The notes beneath the pieces were generated by a model. It saw only the letters and a list, made by a program, of their open reading frames with translations, had not been told where the DNA came from and made no database searches. From NCBI RefSeq assembly GCF_029893805.1, contig NZ_JARXYP010000001.1, forward strand, positions 1 to 64,000: 64,000 bases of DNA, given 5' to 3'. The stretch is from Streptomyces sp. SAI-135. Lineage in GTDB: Bacteria > Actinomycetota > Actinomycetes > Streptomycetales > Streptomycetaceae. The first letter of the stretch is position 1. Each line of letters opens with the position of its first letter. Below, in pieces: positions 1 through 7,858 of this stretch. The position numbers and the translations under genes are program-made.

Positions 1-586
1 AGGCGAGGCTGAGTCCGGTTGCCTCGGCTAGGTCGGTGGCCCGGTAGGGCGGCCTGACGTCGGCCAGGATGCGCACCAGGCGTTCGGCCTTTGAGCCTGA
101 CAAGGTCACCGCTGGCGAGGACTGCGAGGCGCTGCGTGGGGCTCGTGTCTGGCCTTCGGTGTAGATGAAGATGGCCGGCCGGTCTGCTCGGATCCAGACG
201 TTGCGGGTCAGGTCCAGGTAGTTGATGCCGTGGGTGCGCAGGAGGTCCTGGGTCTTGGGGGAGATCCAGGGGGCCATGACCAGCAGCGAGGTGAACGAGT
301 TCACCTGACGGACCAGGTGCAGCTTGCTCAGGAGTTCGGTGCTGACGGCGCGGGGTGTGAGTGTGGGCTTCAGGTCCACCACGTACCTGGTGGTGTGGCC
401 CAGGTCGGTGGAGCGGATCTCGATCACGCGGTCCGCGTACCAGTCGGAGGGATCCTGGTGATGGCTGGAGACTGCCTCCACTGTCCAGCCTTCGCCGAAG
501 AGGCGGCGCAGCTGGTCCAGGCCCGCTTCGAAGAGGTGCCTCGGCAACTCCTCTCCGTCACTTCTTAGATCCACATCCACTCCCAC
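1..586 (-). CDS. Partial HTH/nuclease-fold-like protein, cut by window edge
   Basis: The frame is open from a cluster of in-frame GTG codons at 586, 580 and 574 down to the left edge, giving about 195 visible residues. An in-frame TAA lies just upstream of 586, so the start is bounded. Residues 1-130 are alpha/beta-like and contain an E-x-R then RYVVDLKP stretch and GINYLDLT. The C-terminal visible part (KAERLVRILADV, then TDLAEATGLS) looks like the first helices of a winged helix-turn-helix. The gene runs away from the transposition operon, and the heptamer cluster at 603-712 lies directly upstream. I do not recognise the exact family; AbiEi-type antitoxin/regulator proteins have a related layout, but that is only a guess. 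The product is probably a DNA-binding regulator. Confidence 0.55.
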   Translation of the reverse strand, partial: MGVDVDLRSDGEELPRHLFEAGLDQLRRLFGEGWTVEAVSSHHQDPSDWYADRVIEIRSTDLGHTTRYVVDLKPTLTPRAVSTELLSKLHLVRQVNSFTSLLVMAPWISPKTQDLLRTHGINYLDLTRNVWIRADRPAIFIYTEGQTRAPRSASQSSPAVTLSGSKAERLVRILADVRPPYRATDLAEATGLSLA

Positions 587-602
587 GGTTACTTAAAGTG
601 AC

Positions 603-712
603 AACTTGCCTAGTTTGAAGACTTTCCTTGGTTAAGCAAGTTCCGTTTAGAGGCAAGTTAACTCTACTTGCCGAGTTTCCTTAGTTAAGCAAGCTCGAAG
701 AACAAGCAAGTT
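603..712. promoter_or_regulatory. AT-rich block with six AACTTGC/GCAAGTT heptamers
   Basis: AACTTGC or its complement occurs at 603-609, 636-642, 653-659, 666-672 (one change), 689-695 (one change) and 706-712. A longer unit, TTTCCTTRGTTAAGCAAGYT, occurs at 623-642 and 676-695 with 18 of 20 matches. The block is far more AT-rich than its surroundings. It sits between the leftward HTH-type gene and the rightward tniQ/tnsABC operon. It could be transposase-binding repeats at the left end of the Tn7-like element or an operator array. Nothing gene-like was seen from 713 to 1007. Confidence 0.5.
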
Positions 713-1007
713 TCCTCATTGGCGGGCGCCCTTGGACCAGCATCGACTCCACCGGCCAAGCGCTTCGCACAAGGCAGCAAGCACGTAGAGCGACCCGGTC
801 CGCGGCAGGAATCTGTCTGACGAACTCCGCCCGGCGCAGTCCGGCCCTCGCAGTGCCCTGGTCACTGAGTGGTGCAGCCGCAGTGTGCCAGGGCGGTACC
901 GGGTGCCGGTGGCGCTCGTTTGCGGTGCACCGGTGTCGGGAGGCTGGCGCCCCTGTGCGTGCTGCGGGATGTCGGCCGGTGGGGTGGTAAGCGGGAGGCG
1001 GTTCGGG

Positions 1008-1312
1008 GTGAGGGCAGTTCTGCGTGTGATGCCCGTGGTGGGCGAGACGACGTGGTCGTTCCTGAATCGTGTGGCGGCCACGTACGGGATGCAGTCCGTC
1101 GATCTGACCGCGCAGTGGCGGTCGGCGAACCGGGTGCAGCGCAAGGACCCGAATCACGGGGCGCTGAGGTGCTGCTCGATGTGGTGGCGCAGGAGCAGTT
1201 GGCCGGGTGGTGTGGGTGCCGGCGGGGCATCTGGCGCGGGTGCTGCTGTCGTGGGCAGCCGGGCCGGCGGCGCCGGCCGGCGGGGAGGGCGACAGCCGAC
1301 CGCTGGGAAGTA
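1008..1312 (+). pseudogene. Decayed tniQ-like gene (first copy)
   Basis: The reading starts at GTG 1008, with GGGAGG about ten bases upstream, and encodes VMPVVGETTWSFLNRVAATYG. It continues as GAEVLLDVVAQEQLAGWCG only after a frame change near 1160, and as VPAGHLARVLLSWAAGPA only after another near 1230. Stitched together, the three pieces align with residues 20-105 of the intact TniQ encoded downstream (IAPLAGETTASLLGRLAHRYG, then AEVLLNRTGRAVLASLCGV, then ALPSWG). It is therefore a second, broken target-selection gene of the same family. The zinc-binding part is missing. A sequencing error could explain the two frame changes, but the loss of the C-terminal half could not be explained that way. 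Confidence 0.6.
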
Positions 1313-1323
1313 AGGCGGGCGAG

Positions 1324-1479
1324 ATGGCCGGAGTGGATGAGCAGGGGCTGTTCACCGAGGGGTGCCTACTCGGGCTGCGCGCCAAGCTGTGTGCCGACGT
1401 CGACGCCCTCGACAGGTACCTGCCGTCGCAGGCCGCCGCGCTGGTCCGGAAGGTCGCCGGGGTGCTGAGGGTCCCGTAG
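1324..1479 (+). CDS. Small hypothetical protein (51 aa)
   Basis: ATG 1324 opens a 51-codon frame with GGCGAG just upstream. The peptide is charged, probably helical (LRAKLCADVDALDRYLPSQA) and unrecognised. It lies between the broken and intact tniQ genes, so it may be the remnant of an accessory gene of the transposon or the tail of the broken tniQ. There is no independent support beyond reading-frame bias and position. Confidence 0.3.
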   Translation: MAGVDEQGLFTEGCLLGLRAKLCADVDALDRYLPSQAAALVRKVAGVLRVP

Positions 1480-1656
1480 CCCGGCACCCGCGTGACGGTG
1501 AGGTTTTGCCGTCGTTGGACGGTACGCCCCCGACGGGGCCCCGGGGCCGTTTCTCCGGGGTCCTGTTCGGGACCCTGTTCGGGGCCGCATGACCCACGGC
1601 AGCGCTTCGACGACTGGGCTACCGCAGCTGGCTGCCTCGCCGACCTTGTGAGGGCC

Positions 1657-3078
1657 ATGACCGACGACGTTGCTGGCGCGGTCCCCTTCGATGTCCCTGG
1701 CCGTGCTGGGGTGTTCCGCATTGCTCCCCTGGCCGGGGAAACGACCGCCTCGCTGTTGGGCCGTCTCGCGCACCGCTATGGGCTGGAGGCGAGGGCATTG
1801 TGGTCGTGCTGGCAGTGGGGCAACGCTCCGCCCCCGCGCCAGGGCGGCGGGGTGCCGGCCGATGCCGAGGTCCTGCTGAACAGGACGGGGCGTGCGGTCC
1901 TGGCGTCCTTGTGCGGAGTGGAGCAGGAGGTGCTGGCGCGGGCCTTGCCGTCCTGGGGGCGCCGGGACTCAAAGCTCCTGGAATGGCACCAGACGCCGGC
2001 GGCGGTGTGGCGTAGGGCGGGTGCGGTGGCCGGGCCGGTGGCGTTCGGCTGCCGCCTGTGCACCGCCCGGCGCACCGGGATGGTGGTGCGGGCGGTGCGG
2101 TACGTGCCGCGGCGGGAGCGGGTGTGTGCACGGCATGGGCGGTGGCTGTTGGATGCGGACGCCGACCAGCCGCTGGAGTATCTGGAGTTGCGTGCCGTGC
2201 CGGAGGTGGCACTGGCGCAGCGGCGGTGGGCGGGTGTGGCGCGGCGGGCGGTGCGGGCGGGGGCGGATCCGTGGCAGGTGTTCGTGCTGGCGCATGCGGT
2301 GGTGTGCCGGTGGTGGGAGCAGGCTCTTTGCTGGGAGCGGGAGACGATCTGGCCGCGGCGCCTGGATCTCGTGGCGGGCGGCAGTGTCGGGGCTGATGCG
2401 GGGCGTTGGCGGGTGGTGGGGCGGGACGCGGTCGTTTTTCCCGAAGTGGTGGCCGTCGCGGATGCGTTGCTGGATCCGGTCATGGCGGAACTGGTGTGGC
2501 GCGGAGGCGGTACGGAGCAGTTGCCCTCGCTTTTGGTGGGCGCTGAGGTGTGCCGTCGGCTCGGTGAGCGGGTGGGACGCCCCTGGCTGGGACCGCTGGC
2601 CGCGAGCGACTACGGGGGGCCGCTGGCCGGCTGGATGCGCGCGGTCATCCGCCGGCGCAGCGGCGGGGCCGGATCCGGTGCCGTCGACCCGTGGGGGGTG
2701 AGTCCCGGCCACCAGGTGGCAACCCTGGCCGAACAGGCGCGGATGCTGGGCCGGGAGAACAAGACGCCTGGCTGGCGCGGAATGTGGCGGGCGGCGGTGC
2801 CTTCCGAACAGCAGGCCCTGATCACTGGCACGGCTGACAAGGCCGCCGAACACCTGGCGCAGGTGCGCCGGACCCCCAACGGGCCGACCGCGCAGGTAGC
2901 CCAGCAGCTGGTGCGCACCCTGCGCCACAGCACCGACTTGATCGACAACGCGCTGCAGCGGACCGTCCTGGTCGCGTTGAACGCCGGCGTGCCCCCGGAC
3001 GAGGTCGCCCAGTGGACCGGCATGTCCGCTGAGGCTGTGCAGGACCTGCGCAGCGGCGGCCGGCACGACGACCACTGA
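1657..3078 (+). CDS. tniQ: TniQ/TnsD-family transposon target-selection protein
   Basis: TniQ/TnsD proteins bind target DNA or a guide partner and recruit the transposase through the ATPase. The predicted product is 473 residues. Residues 20-110 carry the conserved N-terminal block (PLAGETTASLLGRLAHRYG). A zinc-binding cluster follows with C132-R-L-C135 and C157-A-R-H160. A long arginine- and tryptophan-rich C-terminal region completes the protein. ATG 1657 is preferred over an upstream in-frame start at 1492 because the homology begins soon after it and GAGG lies seven bases before it. It is the first intact gene of a four-gene rightward set with a TnsA-like protein, a DDE transposase and an AAA ATPase. 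The family assignment is confident; the target is unknown. Confidence 0.85.
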   Translation: MTDDVAGAVPFDVPGRAGVFRIAPLAGETTASLLGRLAHRYGLEARALWSCWQWGNAPPPRQGGGVPADAEVLLNRTGRAVLASLCGVEQEVLARALPSWGRRDSKLLEWHQTPAAVWRRAGAVAGPVAFGCRLCTARRTGMVVRAVRYVPRRERVCARHGRWLLDADADQPLEYLELRAVPEVALAQRRWAGVARRAVRAGADPWQVFVLAHAVVCRWWEQALCWERETIWPRRLDLVAGGSVGADAGRWRVVGRDAVVFPEVVAVADALLDPVMAELVWRGGGTEQLPSLLVGAEVCRRLGERVGRPWLGPLAASDYGGPLAGWMRAVIRRRSGGAGSGAVDPWGVSPGHQVATLAEQARMLGRENKTPGWRGMWRAAVPSEQQALITGTADKAAEHLAQVRRTPNGPTAQVAQQLVRTLRHSTDLIDNALQRTVLVALNAGVPPDEVAQWTGMSAEAVQDLRSGGRHDDH

Positions 3079-3327
3079 CGCACACGCTGCGGCATGCCGT
3101 GCGGTGAGCTGTAGCGGTGGGTGGCCGCCGCTGCGGACGGGACCGGTCTGCGCGATCGCGCGGCAGGTCTTGTCGGGCCCGGGTGCGACGACCACTGGCG
3201 CACGAGCGCGGGGTGCATGGGTGGCGCTTCGCCTCTCGTCAACGGGCAGGCACATGCGCGACCCGTTCGTGGCCCGAACCGCGGAAAGTGTCCTGGTTGC
3301 CGGCGCAAACGGCTTGGCTGAGGAGGG
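3079..3327. other. Spacer between tniQ and tnsA-like gene with a direct repeat
   Basis: No convincing gene lies here. A short imperfect direct repeat spans the start of the spacer: CGACGACCACTGACGCAC at about 3066 recurs as CGACGACCACTGGCGCAC at about 3186. The first copy includes the tniQ stop codon. This may be a small duplication. A perfect AGGAGG at 3321-3326 sits immediately before the next GTG. Confidence 0.4.
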
Positions 3328-4344
3328 GTGATCGCAGGGGCGGTCCGGCCGGGAAGCCAGGTGAAGCCAGTGAGAGCGCACGGCGCTGCCGGATTCGAGG
3401 CGCTGTTTGTGGATCCGGTCGGGCAGTTGGTGCAGCAGCGGTGGCAGGAGGCGGCCGCGGCGGTGGCCTTCGAGAACCTGGCGCCCGTTGCGGCGTTCCC
3501 GGCGGTGCCGGGGCGCAGATGGGGGCCGGGTCTGTGGTGGTCGGCCACGACCGGACGGCATGTGGCTGCCGGTTCGAACGCGATGCGCGCCCAGTTGATG
3601 GTTCTGGACCGGGATCCGGAGGTCAGCGGGCTGGCGGGGCGCCCGGTGCGGCTGTTGTGGCATACCGGGCGTGGGCAGGTACGCTCGTGGGTGCCGCAAC
3701 TGTTCGCCCGCTACCGCGACGGCACAGCGTTGCTGGCCGACTGCCCCAGCCATGCGGATGCCGGCGGCGACCGTGCCCGCTACGCCGCGCAGGTCGTGGC
3801 GCAGGCCTGCGCGGACGTCGGCTGGACCTACCGGAGTCTGTCCCCGCTCGACGACGCCCTGGCCGCGAACGTGAAATGGCTGGCCGGCTACCGCCATCCC
3901 CGCAATGCCGGGCGGGAAGACCTGATGCCCACCGTGCTGGCAGCGTTCACGCGGCCGCGGCCCCTGGTCGAAGGCGCCCGGGCGGCCGGGCCCCGCATCG
4001 AGGTCCTGCCCGTCGTCTTCCACGCCCTGTGGCACGGGATGCTCACGACGGCGCTGGATGTGCCGCTGCACGAGCGGGCCCTGGTCGGCCCGCAAGGCTG
4101 GAGCAGCCCAGGAGACGGGCCTGGAGCACCATCTGGAGCCGAGCCCGGAGCACCGTCTAAGGCCGATCTTGGGGCTGGGGCTTGGGCACCATCTGAGGCC
4201 GGGCCTACAGCGCCGTCTGGGGCTGGGTCTGGAGCGCCGCCTGAAACCGGGGCGGGGGTCGGGTCTGGGGCGCCGTCTGGCTCTGGGGCTGGGTCTGGGG
4301 TGGTCGGGTACGGCCGCGGCCGTCGGCGGGCAGGTGCGCGGTGA
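3328..4344 (+). CDS. tnsA: TnsA-like transposase endonuclease subunit, probably catalytically altered
   Basis: TnsA cuts the 5' ends of Tn7-like elements. The family match rests on LMVLDRDPEVSGLAGRPVRL (residues about 90-110) and ANVKWLAGYRHPRN (about 175-190), both typical of actinobacterial TnsA-like subunits. The catalytic positions look changed. The usual P-D-F/Y aspartate is replaced in WVPQLF (Q about residue 124). The following acidic-x-basic pair reads ADCPS without a basic residue, and the early glutamate is not evident. The last 75 residues are a degenerate GAPSGA-type low-complexity tail. The start is uncertain: GTG 3328 has AGGAGG only one base upstream, and GTG 3361 is an alternative. 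The stop overlaps the next start (GTGA at 4341-4344). Confidence 0.7.
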   Translation: MIAGAVRPGSQVKPVRAHGAAGFEALFVDPVGQLVQQRWQEAAAAVAFENLAPVAAFPAVPGRRWGPGLWWSATTGRHVAAGSNAMRAQLMVLDRDPEVSGLAGRPVRLLWHTGRGQVRSWVPQLFARYRDGTALLADCPSHADAGGDRARYAAQVVAQACADVGWTYRSLSPLDDALAANVKWLAGYRHPRNAGREDLMPTVLAAFTRPRPLVEGARAAGPRIEVLPVVFHALWHGMLTTALDVPLHERALVGPQGWSSPGDGPGAPSGAEPGAPSKADLGAGAWAPSEAGPTAPSGAGSGAPPETGAGVGSGAPSGSGAGSGVVGYGRGRRRAGAR

Positions 4345-6761
4345 GCGTGCGGCGAGATAGCCGGCCGGTGGTGAAGGTCGGAGCGCAGGTCCGCTTCCAG
4401 GGCGTGAGGTGGCAGGTGGTGGCCCTGGCGGGGCAGGAGATCAGTCTTCTCGGCCCGGACGGCGCCGGCCAGGTGGTGCTGGCCGGGCATCTGTTCGCTG
4501 ATGCCGGCTTCATGGTCGTCGGGGCTGAGGTGCCCCAGGCGTGCCCGCGGTGGGGGCTGTTCGAGACCGCTCCCGCCGCGGCCCGCCAGAAGGCGCTGGC
4601 CTGGCAGCGGCATGTGCGGGAAGTCGAGTGCGGGCGGCCCGACGGGCCGGGCAGCGACGATGCGGTACGTGAGCAGTACGACCCTGCGCGGCACACGCTG
4701 GCCGAACGGGAGCGGGCCAAAGCCGCAGAGCTGACCGCGCTGGGGTTCGGCCGGGTCTCGCGTACGACGGTGCAGCGGATGCGGCTCGCCTACCGCAAGC
4801 AGGGTTTGTGGGGTTTGGTCGATCACCGCGCCACCCGCGCCACCCGGCCTACCGGGCGGGCCGATGAGCGGGTGGTGGCCGCTGTCCGTGAGGCGCTGCG
4901 TCGTCGGCGTGGCCGTTCCAAGGGCACCGTCAGCGGCGTGTTCCCCCTCATCCAGCAGATCCTCGAAGACCGGTACGGCCCCGGGGTGGTGCCCGTCCCG
5001 TCGCAGGCCACCTTGTACCGGCTGGTGGCGGCTCTTGCCCGCCCCGGTGAACTGCCGGCGGGGCGGGTGCGGCAGGTGCCGGCCAGTTGCGAGGGGCGGG
5101 CTTTCACTCCGGCCACGGCTTTGCGGCCGGGCGAGCAGGTCCAGATCGACACCACCCGCCTGGACGTCTTCGCTCTCTTCGACGACGGCATCCCCAGACG
5201 TCCCGCTCTGACGATCGCCGTCGATGTCGCCACCCGCGCCATCCTGGCCGCCGTGCTGTGTCCGAGCGCGACCAAGGCCGTGGACGCGGCACTGCTGCTG
5301 GCGGAGATGGCCGTCCCGCACCCCGCCCGCCCCACCTGGCCAAACATCTGGCGCATGGACCACCAGCAGGGGGCCCTGCCCCACCAGGAGCTGGCCGCAC
5401 TCGATGAACGTCTTGAGCAGGCGGCGGCCCGGCCGGTCGTCCTGCCGGAGATGATCGTCATCGACCGTGACCACGTCTTCGTCTCCGCCGCGTTCACCGC
5501 CGCCTGCGAACACCTCGGCATCAGCGTCCAGCCCGCCCCGCCCCGCGCGCCCACCGCCAAAGGCATCGTCGAACGCGCTTTTGACACCATCAACGCCCTG
5601 TTCGGCCAGCACCTGCCCGGCTACACCGGATCCGACACCACCCAACGTGGCCCCGACGCCGAACACGAAGCCTGCTACAGCGTCCCCCAACTGCAAGACC
5701 TCCTCGACGAGTGGCTGGTGCACTACCACCACCGGCCCCACGGAAGCCTGCGCCACCCGCTCATGCCCAAGAAGGCGTTGAGCCCGAACCAGATGTGGGC
5801 CGCGCTGCTCGCGGTCACCGGCTACGTCCGCGTCCCCCTCACCCGCAACGACTACCTCGAGCTGCTGCCGGTGCACTGGCGGTCCATCACCCCTGCCGGA
5901 ATCCGCATCCAGCACCGCACCTACGACGCCGACCTCCTGGCCCCCTGGCGCGGCCAGCGCTCCCCCCACCCAGCCCGCGGCGGGAAGTGGGAGATCCGCT
6001 ACAACCCCCACGACGTGCGCCAGGTCTGGGTACGGCTGCCCAACGGGAAGCTCACCGAAGTTCCGTGGATCCACCGCGACCACATCCACGAACCGTTCAC
6101 GGGCGACGTCTGGCGGCACATCCGCACCACCACCCACCACCACTACGACAGGGGCAGCGAGCAGGAGGAAGCCGCCCTTGCTGACGCCGTCGACCAGCTC
6201 ATGCGCCGCATCCACACCGGCCACGCCACCAGAACCGAACAAGCCGTGATGGCCCGCACCACCCCGCTCCCCCTGCCCCGCCACCCCGAACACCACAACC
6301 ACAGCCACAGCCACGGCACCAGCGACAGTGCCGAGACCGGGGCCGGCACCGGGGCCCGGGCCGGGGCCGGGGCCGGGGCCGGGGCCGGGGCCGGGGCCGG
6401 GGCCGGGGCCGGGGATCTCGCACCGTGGGAAGAGGACGACAGCCTCGACGACCTCGACCACGACGACCTCGACCACTTCGACGAAGCCGACGAGGACGAC
6501 GACCTCGACCAGGACGACCAGGACGACCAGGACGACCAGGACGACCAGGACGACGAAGCCGACGAGGACGACCTCCTCGACCAGGACGACGAGGACGGCC
6601 TCCTCGAGGACCTCGACGAGGACCACGGCGATGAGCTCGACGAGGACCACGGCCTCGACGGCGTCCATGACCGGCCCGGCAGTACGACCCCGCCCGAACG
6701 GCCCGCCCCGACCACCGGGTTCGGGCTTTACAACGCGCACGAGGAAGCCGACACCTGGTGA
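4341..6761 (+). CDS. tnsB: TnsB/TniA-type DDE transposase with acidic C-terminal tail
   Basis: This 806-residue protein catalyses strand transfer. It has an N-terminal helix-turn-helix region (TTVQRMRLAYRKQGLWGLVDHR, about 135-160), then an integrase-like core. The core contains D270 in VQIDTTRLDVF, D375 in IVIDRDHVFVS and E411 in KGIVERAFDT, giving a D,D(35)E spacing. A Mu-type C-terminal beta region follows to about residue 640. The last 130 residues are unusual: an Ala-Gly repeat coded by (CCGGGG)9, then a run of Asp/Glu with repeated DDQ units, then a short GFGLYNAHEEADTW end. Canonical TnsB uses its C-terminal tip to contact TnsC; whether this tail does so is inference. It is translationally coupled on both sides by GTGA overlaps. 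Confidence 0.88.
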   Translation: MSVRRDSRPVVKVGAQVRFQGVRWQVVALAGQEISLLGPDGAGQVVLAGHLFADAGFMVVGAEVPQACPRWGLFETAPAAARQKALAWQRHVREVECGRPDGPGSDDAVREQYDPARHTLAERERAKAAELTALGFGRVSRTTVQRMRLAYRKQGLWGLVDHRATRATRPTGRADERVVAAVREALRRRRGRSKGTVSGVFPLIQQILEDRYGPGVVPVPSQATLYRLVAALARPGELPAGRVRQVPASCEGRAFTPATALRPGEQVQIDTTRLDVFALFDDGIPRRPALTIAVDVATRAILAAVLCPSATKAVDAALLLAEMAVPHPARPTWPNIWRMDHQQGALPHQELAALDERLEQAAARPVVLPEMIVIDRDHVFVSAAFTAACEHLGISVQPAPPRAPTAKGIVERAFDTINALFGQHLPGYTGSDTTQRGPDAEHEACYSVPQLQDLLDEWLVHYHHRPHGSLRHPLMPKKALSPNQMWAALLAVTGYVRVPLTRNDYLELLPVHWRSITPAGIRIQHRTYDADLLAPWRGQRSPHPARGGKWEIRYNPHDVRQVWVRLPNGKLTEVPWIHRDHIHEPFTGDVWRHIRTTTHHHYDRGSEQEEAALADAVDQLMRRIHTGHATRTEQAVMARTTPLPLPRHPEHHNHSHSHGTSDSAETGAGTGARAGAGAGAGAGAGAGAGAGDLAPWEEDDSLDDLDHDDLDHFDEADEDDDLDQDDQDDQDDQDDQDDEADEDDLLDQDDEDGLLEDLDEDHGDELDEDHGLDGVHDRPGSTTPPERPAPTTGFGLYNAHEEADTW
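6361..6414 (+). repeat. (CCGGGG)9 hexanucleotide repeat inside tnsB
   Basis: Nine perfect tandem CCGGGG units fill 6361-6414, flanked by two imperfect units on the left. They encode the Ala-Gly stretch of the transposase tail. A second, 9-bp repeat of the GACCAGGAC type follows at about 6505-6552 and encodes the DDQ units. The G-rich strand could form quadruplex structures, and the copy number is likely to vary between isolates. Confidence 0.9.
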
Positions 6762-7783
6762 ACACCCGTCCCGCCCTCGCCGAAGGCGACGAGCCACCCG
6801 AACCGTCCTGGCCGCTGACCACCTGGCAGGGCTGGCACCGCTTCGCGACCACCGACCCGCCCGCCCCGCCCCCACCGGGCGGACCACCGCGCCCCCGTGC
6901 AGAACGCCTGGCCTACCACTCCAGCTTCGTGACTATCCGCACCCCCGCCATCAGCGACCTGGCCGCACAGACCCGCACCCTGATGGTCCTGGGCCGCCAC
7001 CAGGAGGCCACCGCACGTCCCTCACTGATCGTCACCGGGCCCGCCGCCGCCGGGAAAACGACCGCTCTGCTGTCCGTGGGCCGCACCTGCCACCTCGCCC
7101 ACACCCGCAAAAACCCTCCCCCGCCCGGACGAAGCCGCCCCCCAGTCCCGGTCGCCTACGTCCTGGTCCCGCCCGGCGCCACCGCGAAAACCCTCATCAC
7201 CGAGTTCGCCCGCTACCTCGCCATCCCCACGACCGCCCGCATGACCCAAAACCAGATCACCGACGCCGTCTGCCACACCTACACCGCTGCGGGTGTCCAA
7301 CTCGTTCTCATCGACGAAATCCACCGCCTCAACCCCCGCACCACCAACGGCGCCCAGGCAGCCGACCTCCTCAAAGACCTCACCGAAAAACTGCCCGCCA
7401 CCTTCATCTACGCCGGCATCAACGTCACCGACACCCCCCTGTTCTCCGGCGTCCGCGGCGCCCAGCTCGCCGGCCGCGCCTGCCTCATCCCCTGCGGCCC
7501 CCTGCCCGCCCGCCACGGCACCCGCGAACCCTTCCGCGACGTCATCACCGACATCGAAAACCACCTCGACCTGCAGCAGCACAAACCCGGCACCCTGCCC
7601 CGCCTCGCCCCCTACCTCCACCACCGCACCGCCGGCCGCATCGGATCCCTCACCCGCCTCATCCGCCAAGCAGCCATCACCGCCATCACCGACCGCACCG
7701 AACGCATCACCAAAACCGCCCTCGACGCCATCCGCCTCGACCACCTCGCCGAAACCCACCACCACCCCCGCCCCAACCCCTAA
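6758..7783 (+). CDS. tnsC: TnsC/TniB-type AAA+ transposition ATPase
   Basis: This 341-residue ATPase should link the target-selection protein to the transposase. Walker A is GPAAAGKTTA (lysine about residue 100), Walker B is LVLIDEIHRL (aspartate about 186), and sensor-like FIYAGINVTDTPLFSG follows near 225. The N-terminal 60 residues are proline-rich and may hold the contact to the transposase. It is translationally coupled to tnsB (GTG 6758 overlaps the tnsB stop). The family is the TniB/TnsC P-loop group. It ends the operon; the next gene lies on the other strand. Confidence 0.87.
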   Translation: MNTRPALAEGDEPPEPSWPLTTWQGWHRFATTDPPAPPPPGGPPRPRAERLAYHSSFVTIRTPAISDLAAQTRTLMVLGRHQEATARPSLIVTGPAAAGKTTALLSVGRTCHLAHTRKNPPPPGRSRPPVPVAYVLVPPGATAKTLITEFARYLAIPTTARMTQNQITDAVCHTYTAAGVQLVLIDEIHRLNPRTTNGAQAADLLKDLTEKLPATFIYAGINVTDTPLFSGVRGAQLAGRACLIPCGPLPARHGTREPFRDVITDIENHLDLQQHKPGTLPRLAPYLHHRTAGRIGSLTRLIRQAAITAITDRTERITKTALDAIRLDHLAETHHHPRPNP

Positions 7784-7858
7784 CCCCACCCCCGCAGGCA
7801 GGCACCACAGCCAGCCCCACCTCGCGGCACCACGGCGCCCATCGCTGCGCGTGCGCAG

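Noticed and set aside
1969..4095. 708-codon minus-strand frame opposite tniQ and the TnsA-like gene
   Set aside because: Low-complexity arginine/proline/histidine content, no ribosome site, and the plus strand has recognised families.
6340..6560. CRISPR-like repeat array
   Set aside because: Repeats are 6- and 9-bp in-frame coding units without spacers, not a CRISPR array. No other array was seen in the window.
3888..6887. Very long open frame (999 codons) on the minus strand opposite tnsA/tnsB/tnsC
   Set aside because: It is antisense to genes with clear catalytic motifs; its sequence is valine/glycine/arginine-rich with no domain, a usual artefact of GC-rich third-position bias.
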